Assembly: GCA_022616555.1 (NCBI GenBank)
Contig: JAKEEG010000049.1
Coordinates: 1-64,000 of the forward strand
Source: Ignavibacteriota bacterium
GTDB lineage: Bacteria; Bacteroidota; Ignavibacteria; UBA10030
DNA length: 64,000 bases
Direction of reading: 5' to 3'
Part shown: one piece after another, positions 51,655-60,989 of the stretch
Layout: every line of letters begins with the position of its first letter
How positions within the stretch are numbered: position 1 is the stretch's first letter
Notes under the pieces: model-generated
Database searches by the model: none
What the model saw: the letters and a program-made list of their open reading frames with translations, nothing else
What the model was told of the DNA's origin: nothing
Position numbers and translations under genes: made by a program

Positions 51655-52364
51655 GTATCCTCTCGAATATAGCGGGCTTCTTGCCTGCCGGGGTTCAAGT
51701 CCCCGCACGTTACTGGAAGCGCCGCATTAGTCGTGAACTGGAGCCGGAGATACAGTGGATGGTGGCGAATGCGCCCCGCGGCCGGTTGGTTGTGGACATC
51801 GGAGCGAACATGGGTAATTACACGTACGCTGCGTTGCGGGCGGGCTCAAGCGTAATCGCGTTTGAGCCATTCCCAACCTGCGCAGCGTATTTGTCGGCCT
51901 ATGCCGTACGGCATCCCCAGCTGATCTTTCACCAAATTGCGCTCGGCGATTCCCATGGCGAGTCTACCTTGACCGTACCGCTCCGGAATGGGCGGCCGTC
52001 CTTCGGCCGCGGCTCGCTCCAAAGGCAACACAGCGACGAGCGTGATGTCATAGAGGTCAAGGTGGCAGTTTCTACACTAGACAGCTTTGATTTGCCGACC
52101 TTGGGGCTGGTGAAAATCGACGTTGAAGGTTATGAGCTAGCAGTTCTACGCGGCGCACACGACACGATCACGCGCGATCGGCCGATTCTGATGACAGAGT
52201 TAAATCCCGACTGGCTCGGCGTTTCACGTGATGAGGCGTTTCGCACCATCGCCGCACTAGGCTATGACGGTTCCTTTCTCGATAAGAACGGACACGAGCG
52301 ATCCATTGACGGTCGAGCGCAGACCATACCAGTTGGAGCGCTGTTTCTTTGGCGTCCGCATTAG
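51651..52364 (+). CDS. FkbM-family methyltransferase, GC-rich
   Basis: A 237-residue FkbM-type methyltransferase: LVVDIGANMGNYTYAALRAGSSVIAFEP, then ALGDSHGESTLTV, then GLVKIDVEGYELAVLRGAHD, then PILMTELNPDWLG. Base composition and codon choice (GCG, CGC, CTC) are much more GC-rich than both neighbours, so it is probably a separate acquisition. Yet its ATG overlaps the polymerase stop by 4 bp, so it is translationally coupled. Likely methylates a sugar in the same polysaccharide; the second FkbM gene is at 49427. Confidence 0.87.
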   Translation: MSILSNIAGFLPAGVQVPARYWKRRISRELEPEIQWMVANAPRGRLVVDIGANMGNYTYAALRAGSSVIAFEPFPTCAAYLSAYAVRHPQLIFHQIALGDSHGESTLTVPLRNGRPSFGRGSLQRQHSDERDVIEVKVAVSTLDSFDLPTLGLVKIDVEGYELAVLRGAHDTITRDRPILMTELNPDWLGVSRDEAFRTIAALGYDGSFLDKNGHERSIDGRAQTIPVGALFLWRPH

Positions 52365-52391
52365 TTAGCTTTCAGGTTGTTAACACTCAAA

Positions 52392-53630
52392 ATGTCCAAA
52401 AAGAAGAATTTACTTTTTCTGTCGAGTTGGCCCCCTCTGCCAGTTGAATCTGGTGGTCAGGTTGTCACCTCTATGTTGTTGTCGTATTACAAGGAAATGG
52501 GGTTTTCGATTGATCTCATGTCTCTCGTCCCTCGAGAAGAACAAGCAAAATATACTTCTTATTTAGGCACTACAAGTCTATTGAACTCGGCACATCTTGT
52601 CCCGTACGATCATTTTTACGCACAGACGAGGCTTAAGCATTATCTATTAGCTATCTGGAGCTTAGTTACAAAACAACCCTTTTATTACTTGAAACAAAAT
52701 GTACAAGACGCATTAAGATGTATCGACCGACTTCTTAAAAACACAAAGTATGATTTGATTCACTGCGAATATCCCAACGCGCTACTGTTTGTAGCCCAGA
52801 AACGGGCAAAAATTCCTCTAGTGTATGTTCAGCATAACATAGATTTTTTGTACCTGAAGGAAAGAGCCCGTACGTATCAAAACCCGTTCATTCAAAGTTT
52901 CTTTAACCAGCAAGCTAACTTAACGAAGGAACTGGAAAAACAAGTCATCGAATCTTCTGATCTTGTTTTGTGCATGGGTAATGATGATATACAACTGTTG
53001 AATCCCATTGTTTCTAATTCGCATAAACTGCACGCTGTTAAGTTTCGGTTAGAAGATAGAATTAACGACAAACCCAAGAAGGGATACAGTATTGTTTCCC
53101 TCGGTTCGCTCTCTGCGCTGAAACGAGCAAGGGGAACAATGTGGTTTGCAAGAGAAGTCTTTCCGCTCGTCAAGAAAGTGACTCCATCGGTGGAATGGTA
53201 CATCGTTGGGCGTTTTCCGTCAAAAGAAGTGAAAGACCTAGATGATGGGAAAAATGTTCATGTCCATGGTTATGTAGAGAACATAGAATATCTTATGGAA
53301 AAGACTAAAGTCTGTGTGGTGCCGTTGTTTGAGGGTAGTGGCAGGCAAATGAAGATAGATGAGATGGCGTCGAGAGGCATCCCTTGTGTGACGACAACAA
53401 CTGGGTTCAGAAATTCTGACTTGACAGCCGGTAAAGAAATATTTGTTGGTGATGAGCCGGAGACATTCGCGAAATATGTAATTGACTTATTGACAAATGA
53501 TGAATTGTACTCCACAACAAAACATCATTTATCACAAGTTGTGGGTAAATCAAGATTGCATCCTAATGGATTTACAGCCATCATATCGGGTTTATGTGAT
53601 CGGGAGAAGATTGAGGTTCAAACTATATGA
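52392..53630 (+). CDS. GT4-like glycosyltransferase
   Basis: A 412-residue GT-B glycosyltransferase starting MSKKKNLLFLSSWPPLPVESGGQVV (ATG 52392; the upstream TTG is unlikely). The donor domain includes SIVSLGSLSALKRARGTMWFA, VEWYIVGRFPSKEV, VHGYVENIEYLMEKTKVCVVPLFEGSGRQMKIDEMASRGIPCV, the GT4 acidic motif region being GSGRQMKIDEMA. AT-rich like the 50425 gene. It likely adds one sugar of the exopolysaccharide repeat unit. Confidence 0.87.
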   Translation: MSKKKNLLFLSSWPPLPVESGGQVVTSMLLSYYKEMGFSIDLMSLVPREEQAKYTSYLGTTSLLNSAHLVPYDHFYAQTRLKHYLLAIWSLVTKQPFYYLKQNVQDALRCIDRLLKNTKYDLIHCEYPNALLFVAQKRAKIPLVYVQHNIDFLYLKERARTYQNPFIQSFFNQQANLTKELEKQVIESSDLVLCMGNDDIQLLNPIVSNSHKLHAVKFRLEDRINDKPKKGYSIVSLGSLSALKRARGTMWFAREVFPLVKKVTPSVEWYIVGRFPSKEVKDLDDGKNVHVHGYVENIEYLMEKTKVCVVPLFEGSGRQMKIDEMASRGIPCVTTTTGFRNSDLTAGKEIFVGDEPETFAKYVIDLLTNDELYSTTKHHLSQVVGKSRLHPNGFTAIISGLCDREKIEVQTI

Positions 53631-53690
53631 TTAAAAGTGCCATAATGAATATTTTTCTCCAAATTCCAATATTATAATTCGAGGGCCTGA

Positions 53691-55046
53691 ATGGAATCAG
53701 TTTCGGTAGTCGGTTTAGGTAAGCTTGGGCAATGTTTTGCCGCGTGTTATGCCAAACGGGGGTTTCGAACAATCGGCGTAGATGTAAACGCGCAGGTTAT
53801 CGAATCACTCAATGCAGGCAGAGCCACTCTTGTCGAACCGGGTTTACAAGACATTATTGAAGAATGCGCGGGTAAGACGTTCTTTGCGACCACGGAACAC
53901 GCGAAAGCGATTGCAGAAACCGATGTGACGTTTATTCTCGTTGCAACTCCTACGGATCATCAAGGGAATTTTTCGAACGAGTACGTCGAATCGGCTCTCG
54001 TTGCACTTGCTCAATCTCTACGCGCCAGCGAAAAGAAACATCATCTCTTCGTTGTCAGCAGCACGTTAATGCCGACGGCGATTGAACAGAGGATTATCCC
54101 GCTGATCGAGGAGCATTCCGGTCGTCGTTTGAACGATGGTTTCTCTGTTTGTTACAACCCGGATTTCGTTGCCTTGGGAAACGTCGTTCACGGTTTTCTC
54201 AATCCGGATTTTGTGCTGATCGGAGAGAGCAGTCCCGAGGCAGGCGCGCGTGTTGTGGAACTCTATGAACGTTTTTTGGAAAACAAAGCGCCGGTATTTC
54301 GCATGAACATTGTTAGTGCTGAAATTGCCAAGGTGAGCCTGAACACGTACATCACAATGAAAATCAGTTTCGCGAACACGCTGGCAAACATCTGTGAAAA
54401 GGTGCCTGGCGCCGATGTGGACTCCATTACACGTGCGATTGGGACCGACAAACGAATTTCACCGTACTATCTTAAAGGCGGCCTGGCTTATGGTGGAACT
54501 TGTTTTCCCCGCGACACGGGGGCCTTCATCAGTTTTTCAAAGAAGGTTGACAACCCACCGTTACTCATTGAAGCTGTGGAGCGGGTGAATCAATTGCAAG
54601 ACGAGAATCTCGCTTCGATTGTTCTCAGAGAAACACATGCACTCCGGGAGTCAAAGAAAAAAACCAACATACGGGTTGGAATTTTAGGGGCTGCGTTTAA
54701 GCCTGGAACGCCGGTCATCGTTGCCTCCCCTGCGATTGCGCTTATTGACAGGCTTCTCCATGAGGGTGTGGAGGTTCTTGTGTACGATCATCTCGCCACA
54801 GAGAATGTGAAACAACGGTATGGTGAAAGAGTGAAGATTGCATCAAGCATACGCGAGTGTTTCAACGATTCTTCCGTCGTTGTTGTTGCAGGCGCGGACA
54901 AAGAATTTCAGAACATGAATGAGTCTGTTATTGCCCATAATCCGACTACAGTAGTTGACTGTTGGAGGCTTAATCAAAAACTCAGTGAACATCGGGGCGT
55001 ACGTTATCTCGCCTTGGGAAAGCCCTATGCGCATTCTGCTGATTAG
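53691..55046 (+). CDS. Nucleotide-sugar 6-dehydrogenase (UDP-glucose/GDP-mannose dehydrogenase family)
   Basis: Oxidises a nucleotide sugar at C6 to the uronic acid using NAD. 451 residues: NAD domain VVGLGKLGQCFAACYAKRG at the start, LVEPGLQDII, VATPTD, VVSSTLMP, central helix with EIAKVSLNTYITMKISFAN, catalytic Cys271 in LAYGGTCFPRD, and the C-terminal VGILGAAFKPGTPVI. The family includes UDP-GlcDH and UDP-ManNAcDH; which sugar is used cannot be told. Its stop lies inside the following GT4 gene (20 bp overlap). Confidence 0.93.
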   Translation: MESVSVVGLGKLGQCFAACYAKRGFRTIGVDVNAQVIESLNAGRATLVEPGLQDIIEECAGKTFFATTEHAKAIAETDVTFILVATPTDHQGNFSNEYVESALVALAQSLRASEKKHHLFVVSSTLMPTAIEQRIIPLIEEHSGRRLNDGFSVCYNPDFVALGNVVHGFLNPDFVLIGESSPEAGARVVELYERFLENKAPVFRMNIVSAEIAKVSLNTYITMKISFANTLANICEKVPGADVDSITRAIGTDKRISPYYLKGGLAYGGTCFPRDTGAFISFSKKVDNPPLLIEAVERVNQLQDENLASIVLRETHALRESKKKTNIRVGILGAAFKPGTPVIVASPAIALIDRLLHEGVEVLVYDHLATENVKQRYGERVKIASSIRECFNDSSVVVVAGADKEFQNMNESVIAHNPTTVVDCWRLNQKLSEHRGVRYLALGKPYAHSAD

Positions 55047-56238
55047 CCATCATCGGAAGTTCAAAGCGTACCAACGGCGGTCCGGCTCATTTGCGAAAAT
55101 ACTCGCAAAGAGGGGTTACGATGTAACGCTCATGTGCATCTCAGACGATGCTCTGTTTCAACTGAGAGAGTACCAACGGGATGGGGTAACGGTTGTTGAA
55201 ACACCCGACCTCCTCCCGGGAAAAATGCGCTCAGGGTGGGACCCATGGGGTACGATGCGAAGAATGTCGTATCTTTCGGGCAAACAGTATGACTTGATCC
55301 ATGCTTTTGAGACGCGTCCCGCTACCATTTATCCGATTCTATCGTATATACAAAGGACAGACACTCCGCTTGTCGTTGATTGGTCCGATTGGTACGGTAG
55401 AGGGGGTATCATCAAAGAACTCCGTCCTAAATGGTACCAGGCGATGTTTGGATCCATGGAAACGTATTTTGAAGAACGCTTCAGAACATTGGCATCGACC
55501 ACGACGGTTATCGCTCATGCATTGGGGGAGCGCGCCGTTTCTCTTGGCGTCGATCCCGAAACAATCTATTGGATACCGAATGGGGTCTTTCCGGATTTGT
55601 TTCTTGATGTCTCCCCTGAGACGTTTCGAACGAAGTACAGAATACCGGATAACGGAAAAATTCTAGGGTTCATGTCGTTAGATGTGATCCATGATCTTCC
55701 TCTCGCATTTGGGGCTCTCAAAGAGCTTGTTCAAGAAGACCCCAGGGTTCAGCTCATAATGCTTGGGAATAGATCAAATCAGATTGCGAAGCTGGCAGCC
55801 CAATATGGGGTGTCTGACAACTTTCGTATGTTTGGCTATCTTCCTTATGAGCAGGTCCCAGAAGTACTTTCATGTGTAGACGTGTTTCTTCTTCCGTTTA
55901 AGAATAACGTTGCCAACCTGGGTAGGTGGCCGAACAAAATTGGCGAGTACATGGCTGCCGGAAGACCGACGGTCACAAACGCGATCGGTGAAATGAAAAT
56001 TTTGTTTGCAAATGAACAGATAGGACTTACAGCCGAAGAGTCTGCCGAGGATATGGCTCGTCAGGTCAGGACTCTTCTCAATGATGCAGACTTACGCACG
56101 CATTTAGGATCTAATGCTCGTCGTGTAGCAATGGAAAAATATTCATGGGATTGTGTCACGGATGAACTGGAAAAATGTTATCAAACAGCACTAGCCCAAC
56201 AACAGCAGCAAATTCAAAGCATAGCGGAGGAAGTGTGA
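55027..56238 (+). CDS. GT4 glycosyltransferase
   Basis: A 403-residue GT-B glycosyltransferase. Start ATG 55027 (MRILLISHHRKFKAYQRRSG) overlaps the dehydrogenase gene by 20 bp; longer readings would add residues that do not fit. Donor domain: KILGFMSLDVIHDLPLAFGAL, VQLIMLGNRSNQIAKLAA, FGYLPYEQVPEVLSCVDVFLLPFKNNVANLGRWPNKIGEYMAAGRPTVTN, with the GT4 acidic motif in NKIGEYMAAG. The C-terminal Gln-rich tail (ALAQQQQQIQS) ends in a GTGA overlap with the epimerase gene. Confidence 0.9.
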   Translation: MRILLISHHRKFKAYQRRSGSFAKILAKRGYDVTLMCISDDALFQLREYQRDGVTVVETPDLLPGKMRSGWDPWGTMRRMSYLSGKQYDLIHAFETRPATIYPILSYIQRTDTPLVVDWSDWYGRGGIIKELRPKWYQAMFGSMETYFEERFRTLASTTTVIAHALGERAVSLGVDPETIYWIPNGVFPDLFLDVSPETFRTKYRIPDNGKILGFMSLDVIHDLPLAFGALKELVQEDPRVQLIMLGNRSNQIAKLAAQYGVSDNFRMFGYLPYEQVPEVLSCVDVFLLPFKNNVANLGRWPNKIGEYMAAGRPTVTNAIGEMKILFANEQIGLTAEESAEDMARQVRTLLNDADLRTHLGSNARRVAMEKYSWDCVTDELEKCYQTALAQQQQQIQSIAEEV

Positions 56239-57233
56239 CCAAACAGCAAACTGCCCTTGTGTGCGGCGCCGGTGGGTTCATCGGCAGCCATCTCGTCAAG
56301 CGACTGAAACAAGAAGGATTCTGGGTGCGAGGCGTGGACTTAAAGTACCCGGAGTTTAGCAAAACTGCAGCGGATGATTTCGTGATCGGCGATCTGCGCG
56401 ATCAGTCGGTCTGCCGTGATGTACTTGATCAGCCGTTCCATGAAGTGTATCAGCTTGCAGCTGATATGGGCGGCGCCGGTTATATTTTCACCGGTGAACA
56501 TGATGCAGACGTGATGCACAACTCGGCGTCTATCAATCTTAACCTCGTCGATCTTTGCAAGAAGCATGGGGTAGGAAGAGTGTTTTATTCCTCTTCAGCG
56601 TGTATGTATCCCGCGTACAATCAGGAAGACCCGGATAACCCCAAATGCTCAGAGGACTCCGCGTACCCGGCCGCGCCGGACAGTGAGTACGGTTGGGAGA
56701 AGCTCTTTAGCGAGCGGTTGTATCTTTCGTACCAACGCAACTATGGTTTGCTGGTTCGTGTCGCCCGTTACCACAATATTTTCGGACCGGAAGGGACGTG
56801 GACGGGTGGAAGAGAAAAGGCGCCCGCCGCAATATGTCGAAAGGTCGCGGAAGCAAATGACGGCGGAGAGATAGAGATTTGGGGGGATGGAAAACAGACC
56901 CGCTCGTTTCTCTATATAGATGAGTGCGTCGAAGGAACGCTGAGGCTCATGCGCTCAGATTTTATCGGCCCGGTCAATATCGGTTCTGAAGAAATGGTGA
57001 CAATTGACGAACTTGCAGAGATGGCTTCGCGCATAGCAGGAAAAAATATAAAAATAAAACATGTACCAGGCCCAACGGGAGTTCGAGGAAGGAATTCGGA
57101 TAACAACGTGATTCGACAGAAACTTGGTTGGGAACCGTCGATGGCTTTAGAAGAAGGGTTGCGACGTACATATTCTTGGATTCGCGAGCAAGTGGAGAAA
57201 TCACTTGTTGAAAACGTTGCTTCTCAACGCTGA
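56235..57233 (+). CDS. GDP-mannose 3,5-epimerase
   Basis: Extended SDR enzyme expected to convert GDP-D-mannose to GDP-L-galactose (and GDP-L-gulose). Start GTG 56235 is set by a GGAGGAA just upstream and the GTGA overlap with the GT4 gene; 332 residues. NAD motif GAGGFIGSHLV; catalytic Cys123 in SSSACMYP, Tyr152 and Lys156 in YGWEK, and Lys195 in GGREKAPAA. The distances between these equal those in Arabidopsis GME (Cys145, Tyr174, Lys178, Lys217). Flanking phrases (ADMGGAGYI, HNIFGPEGTWTGGREKAPAA, GVRGRNSDNN) also match the plant enzyme. It likely provides an L-sugar for the exopolysaccharide. Confidence 0.93.
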   Translation: MTKQQTALVCGAGGFIGSHLVKRLKQEGFWVRGVDLKYPEFSKTAADDFVIGDLRDQSVCRDVLDQPFHEVYQLAADMGGAGYIFTGEHDADVMHNSASINLNLVDLCKKHGVGRVFYSSSACMYPAYNQEDPDNPKCSEDSAYPAAPDSEYGWEKLFSERLYLSYQRNYGLLVRVARYHNIFGPEGTWTGGREKAPAAICRKVAEANDGGEIEIWGDGKQTRSFLYIDECVEGTLRLMRSDFIGPVNIGSEEMVTIDELAEMASRIAGKNIKIKHVPGPTGVRGRNSDNNVIRQKLGWEPSMALEEGLRRTYSWIREQVEKSLVENVASQR

Positions 57234-57398
57234 AGTATTCAATAATGTTTCGTACTGAAATCTCAAATCGATACTTGTTCTTGAAGTTTTTTCTTCGCTA
57301 ACCGTTCTAAGTCATTCAAGAAATATCTCGCAAGAAGTAGCGTAGCATATTGGGTGACAAATTGCACATAACCCTACAGAGAAATCTGTAAGTAGGGG

Positions 57399-57426
57399 TT
57401 GATTTTTCATTAGACAGATGTATATT
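57399..57426 (+). promoter_or_regulatory. Promoter candidate for the sugar transferase gene
   Basis: TTGATT at 57399-57404, 16-base spacer, TATATT at 57421-57426, giving a leader of about 55 bases before ATG 57489, which has AAGGGG as ribosome binding site. The 255-bp gap upstream is otherwise featureless. Confidence 0.5.
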
Positions 57427-57488
57427 TCAGTTCTCCTATACATTTATAATGGAGGCTGTGGCGTTCTTGCTCCACCACAAGGGGAATT

Positions 57489-58934
57489 ATGTTAAAACGT
57501 AATTGGCGTACAATCTTCATCCTGATGACTGTCGTTACGGATAGCTTGGCTATCGTAGTAACAGCTGTCTTAGCTTTTTATCTAAGAAAAATTTTCCCTA
57601 ATGTTCCAGCGTTCCCGCTTGATGTATTTACTGCGGTAACCCTCTTTGTCGGGACGGTACTCATCGGCTATGCTACGTTCCTTGGTGTGTATAGATCAAG
57701 TTTCCGCACCACAGTACAGAAACAATATCGCTTAGCGTTGCGAGCGTACTGGTATGCAATTCCTACAGTGTTCTCGCTTTTTTACTTGTTGCAATGGTAT
57801 GACTTTCCAAGGCGTTTTACCGTTCTGTTCTTCGTATCGTTGCCTATTGTGTTTCTGATTGGGCGGGAACTGCTCAGTCGTTTGAACTTTATTATGCAAC
57901 GACGAGGATATGGGCTGCGGAAAGCCCTCGTCTTCGGTTACGACGATGGCTGGCTTGATGTGTTTGAGCGCTTCACCAGATTTCCAGAGGTGGGATATGA
58001 AATCCAAGGTGTTGTTGCTAAGAAGCCTCTGAATGGGCACGACAATTTCATCAGAATTAACGGCACGACGGTCGCTTTATATTCTCCAACCCAACTTCCA
58101 TGGCTTGTGGAGAAAAACTCTATCTCAAGAATTTTTATTCCTTCTCCCACGATCGTTTCAAACGGTTCTGCAGCCATCTTGGACCTGTGCAAGATGAATG
58201 ACATCAAGCTGAAGGTACTTTCGCCTGAGTCCGAAGGCTTGCTGCAGATGGCTCATGTTCATGATGTTGCCGGCATTGCATTGTATTCACCTCCCAGAAT
58301 ACACGTCGAACTACTCCGGCGGATTACCAAAAGAATGTTTGATGTTATCGGCGCGCTTATTCTGATTGCACTATTCTCACCCTTGTTTGTGCTGACGGCG
58401 ATCGCTATTTTGATAGAGTCCGGGCGCCCAATATTTTTTAGCCAACGGCGTTCTCTCACAAAAACCGGTAAGGGGTTTAATTTTTATAAATTTCGGAGCA
58501 TGGTACATAACGCCGACGAACAGAAAGAAGAGCTTTTCGAACACAACGAGAGCGATGGCGCGTTATTCAAAATCAAAAACGACCCCCGTTTGACAAGGGT
58601 AGGGAAGTACATTCGGAAATTCAGTATCGACGAGCTTCCGCAATTGTTCAATGTCCTCATCGGAGATATGAGTCTTGTCGGCCCTCGGCCATTACCGATT
58701 GGTGATTTTGAAAAGGTCAAAGTGAATGACGAATTCTGGGAAGCGATAAAAGACCGGGAAAAAGTAAAGCCTGGTATAACGGGCTTGTGGCAGATTTCCG
58801 GCAGAAGCAAGATCGGGTTTAAGGAAATGGTGCTGCTTGATGCTTATTATGTAGAAAATCAATCGCTTCTGTTCGATATTGAGATTCTCTTTGAAACCGT
58901 CCCGGTAGTGTTATTCAGTAAGGGCGCGTATTAA
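57489..58934 (+). CDS. Undecaprenyl-phosphate sugar-1-phosphate transferase (initiating enzyme)
   Basis: A 481-residue polyprenyl-phosphate hexose-1-phosphate transferase (WcaJ/WbaP type) that starts the repeat unit. Four TM helices in the first 130 residues, a CoA-binding-like domain at about 140-270, a re-entrant helix at about 282-304 (MFDVIGALILIALFSPLFVL), and the catalytic domain FFSQRRSLTKTGKGFNFYKFRSM, DPRLTRVGKYIRKFSIDELPQLFNVLIGDMSLVGPRP, and GITGLWQISGRS. All family motifs are present. It has its own promoter (57399-57426), so the priming step may be controlled separately from the cluster upstream. Confidence 0.94.
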   Translation: MLKRNWRTIFILMTVVTDSLAIVVTAVLAFYLRKIFPNVPAFPLDVFTAVTLFVGTVLIGYATFLGVYRSSFRTTVQKQYRLALRAYWYAIPTVFSLFYLLQWYDFPRRFTVLFFVSLPIVFLIGRELLSRLNFIMQRRGYGLRKALVFGYDDGWLDVFERFTRFPEVGYEIQGVVAKKPLNGHDNFIRINGTTVALYSPTQLPWLVEKNSISRIFIPSPTIVSNGSAAILDLCKMNDIKLKVLSPESEGLLQMAHVHDVAGIALYSPPRIHVELLRRITKRMFDVIGALILIALFSPLFVLTAIAILIESGRPIFFSQRRSLTKTGKGFNFYKFRSMVHNADEQKEELFEHNESDGALFKIKNDPRLTRVGKYIRKFSIDELPQLFNVLIGDMSLVGPRPLPIGDFEKVKVNDEFWEAIKDREKVKPGITGLWQISGRSKIGFKEMVLLDAYYVENQSLLFDIEILFETVPVVLFSKGAY

Positions 58935-59074
58935 AAAGCAGTACATGTCGGAAGCCGCGGAGACGATCATCGCAAGTGTAACCCATCGTTTACCCCTTTG
59001 CAGAAGATGATGCTTGTATCTGGTTGTACCCCGGTCTATACACCAGGTTTTACTCTTACAACTCAAAAAACCCC

Positions 59075-60688
59075 ATGAATAAACGAGTATTTTCTTCTTT
59101 AGTTCTAGCCTCTTTTATAAGTATCGTTGCCGTAGCACAGGATGTATACTTGCCTTCTCAGCATGAAGTCTATGCCTTTTTGAAACGGATGGAAGCCAGA
59201 CAATTGCTAAAAGGTTACCGAGACGCGGCAAAACCGTTGCCTCGGACAACCGTGGCGAAATTTCTTGGAACCCTGGAATCCTCGCGCAACATGATGACGA
59301 CGGTGGAGCAAGAAACGTATGATTATCTCAAAGAGGAGTTTGTGCCTGAGTTTGCTTTGCTAGATGCAAAGGTTGAGCGGGGCGGGGGGAGAGACCACAT
59401 GCTTTCACTTTCCCTCCATCATGGGGAGATGTATGTCGACCCGAACCTCGAATTGAGGGGCAAAACCAATAGTGACGGCGATGTATACACGTGGGTGTGG
59501 GGAGCTAAGGCGTACGGGTATATTTCTGACGCGGTTGGGTTTTATTTTAACCAAATACTTGCACGCGAGGGTGGAGAAGCAAGAGATATCGCTAAAAAGC
59601 AAACCCCGGAACGCGGGATTGTCGTTCAGCGGGGAAAGCTCACATTTTTCGAATACAATACCACCGAAGCACAGATCACATTCGGCTGGAAAGACGTTCG
59701 CTTTTCGTTAGAAAAAATGCAAAACGTCTGGGGGTTAGGGAGACAGGGTTCCCTGATATTATCCGACAAAGCGCCTTCCTATCCACAAATCAAACTCCGC
59801 ATTGCTTTAGCCGATTGGATGGATTTTATTTATCTCCATGGCGACCTCCATTCAAACGTTGTTGATTCAGCACGCTCGTACCGCGCCACCACTTCGCAGA
59901 TCACGGATTCTTACAGGACAGTGTACCGGTCAAAGTATATCGCGGCACACCAGTTTGAAATTACTCCGATAGACGGACTGGACATATCGATCGGCGAATC
60001 TGTTATCTATTCAGACAAGGGGCCGCAGTTCATCTACCTTGTCCCCTTAATGCTATTTAAGTCGGCCGAACATTACAATCGCGATACGGACAATGTACAG
60101 ATTTTCGGCAGCGCTGACGTCAATCTCATCCCCAATGTCAATCTCTACCTCTCGGTATTTGTCGATGAGCTAAACACGGAAGAATTGTTTAGCGAGTCTG
60201 GAAACCGTAACCAAGCAGGATTTACCGGCGGTGTACAGTTATACGATATCGGCATCGAAAACTCGGAATTGCTCATCGAGTACACAAGGTTGAACCCATG
60301 GACGTACACTCACAAGTTTCCCGCAACGACTTTTACCAATAACGGCTACGAACTCGGGCATTGGATCAGTCAAAACTCGGATCATTTGTACGCTGAAGCT
60401 GTATACCGTTTCTCGCGCCCGTTACGCGTGAGTGTCTTTGCCGAGAGGTTAAGGCACGGCGGTTTGACGGACATTGTCGAACAGTATATTCCTCCGGCCG
60501 AGCCATTTCTCTATGGTCCTGTGAGACGAGTGAGTTCTTATGGGCTTTCGGGTGAGTATCAGTTGGTTAGGGATGGATTTATCTTCGGCTCCGCCCGCTG
60601 GAATACTATTTCAGACGAGGGTGCAACATTCAAAAACCGTAGCGGTCAATTGGAGGTTGCATTGACTATTCGCTATGGACTGTGGTAG
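59075..60688 (+). CDS. Wzi-like capsule-assembly outer-membrane barrel
   Basis: A 537-residue outer-membrane protein. Start ATG 59075 (MNKRVFSSLVLASFISIVAVAQ) gives a normal signal peptide; the longer reading from 59024 does not. The mature N-terminus is helical (EVYAFLKRMEARQLLKGYRDAAKPLPRTTVAKFLG), as in Wzi-family proteins. After it come alternating amphipathic beta-strands (RDHMLSLSLHHGEMYVDPNLELRG, LTFFEYNTTEAQITFGWKDVRFSLEKM, ELLIEYTRLNPWTYTHKF) and the C-terminal VALTIRYGLW, the aromatic ending of barrels. Wzi helps retain capsule at the cell surface. It closes the exopolysaccharide locus, 140 bp after the sugar transferase gene. Confidence 0.85.
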   Translation: MNKRVFSSLVLASFISIVAVAQDVYLPSQHEVYAFLKRMEARQLLKGYRDAAKPLPRTTVAKFLGTLESSRNMMTTVEQETYDYLKEEFVPEFALLDAKVERGGGRDHMLSLSLHHGEMYVDPNLELRGKTNSDGDVYTWVWGAKAYGYISDAVGFYFNQILAREGGEARDIAKKQTPERGIVVQRGKLTFFEYNTTEAQITFGWKDVRFSLEKMQNVWGLGRQGSLILSDKAPSYPQIKLRIALADWMDFIYLHGDLHSNVVDSARSYRATTSQITDSYRTVYRSKYIAAHQFEITPIDGLDISIGESVIYSDKGPQFIYLVPLMLFKSAEHYNRDTDNVQIFGSADVNLIPNVNLYLSVFVDELNTEELFSESGNRNQAGFTGGVQLYDIGIENSELLIEYTRLNPWTYTHKFPATTFTNNGYELGHWISQNSDHLYAEAVYRFSRPLRVSVFAERLRHGGLTDIVEQYIPPAEPFLYGPVRRVSSYGLSGEYQLVRDGFIFGSARWNTISDEGATFKNRSGQLEVALTIRYGLW

Positions 60689-60921
60689 ACTGCTCAGTTT
60701 GTGCAATACGCTCTAAATGAAGGACTCACGTTTTACTTGCCAGATGATAAATATTGTGACAGCTAATTTATTGTTCTGCTGTTAATTACCACCTCTATTT
60801 TACACTTCACTTCTAAACATCACCCCAGTGTTGCTTAAAATATACGCCCTATCTCAAGTCTAAGAAAAGTCCCCGAGTGTAGTTCAGCTGATTTTTTTCT
60901 GCTTTGAGCGCATTTTTGTAC
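60689..60921. other. Intergenic region ahead of the LacI-type gene
   Basis: AT-rich stretch with no gene I can support and no strong hairpin. The regulatory elements begin at 60922. Confidence 0.4.
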
Positions 60922-60950
60922 TTGACACTCAAGAATTTATCCATCATTTT
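60922..60950 (+). promoter_or_regulatory. Promoter candidate for the LacI-family gene
   Basis: TTGACA (perfect -35) at 60922-60927 with a weak -10 (CATTTT at 60945-60950, 17-base spacer). The operator palindrome at 60952-60965 starts 2 bases after it, well placed for repression. Confidence 0.5.
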
Positions 60951-60951
60951 G

Positions 60952-60965
60952 TGGAAGCGCTTCCA
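60952..60965. promoter_or_regulatory. LacI-family operator palindrome
   Basis: TGGAAGCGCTTCCA, a perfect 14-bp palindrome with the central CG typical of LacI/GalR operators. It sits just downstream of the promoter and 24 bases before the regulator start, which suggests autoregulation and control of the following amylase gene. Confidence 0.8.
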
Positions 60966-60989
60966 AAAAAGCGTGTTATTTGAGTCGCC

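Noticed and set aside
51689-51705. CGGGGTTCAAGTCCCCG, which looks like a tRNA T-arm, near the start of the GC-rich FkbM gene
   Set aside because: No matching acceptor, D or anticodon arms upstream, and it lies within a coding frame. It might be a remnant of an attachment site, but the evidence is one hairpin.
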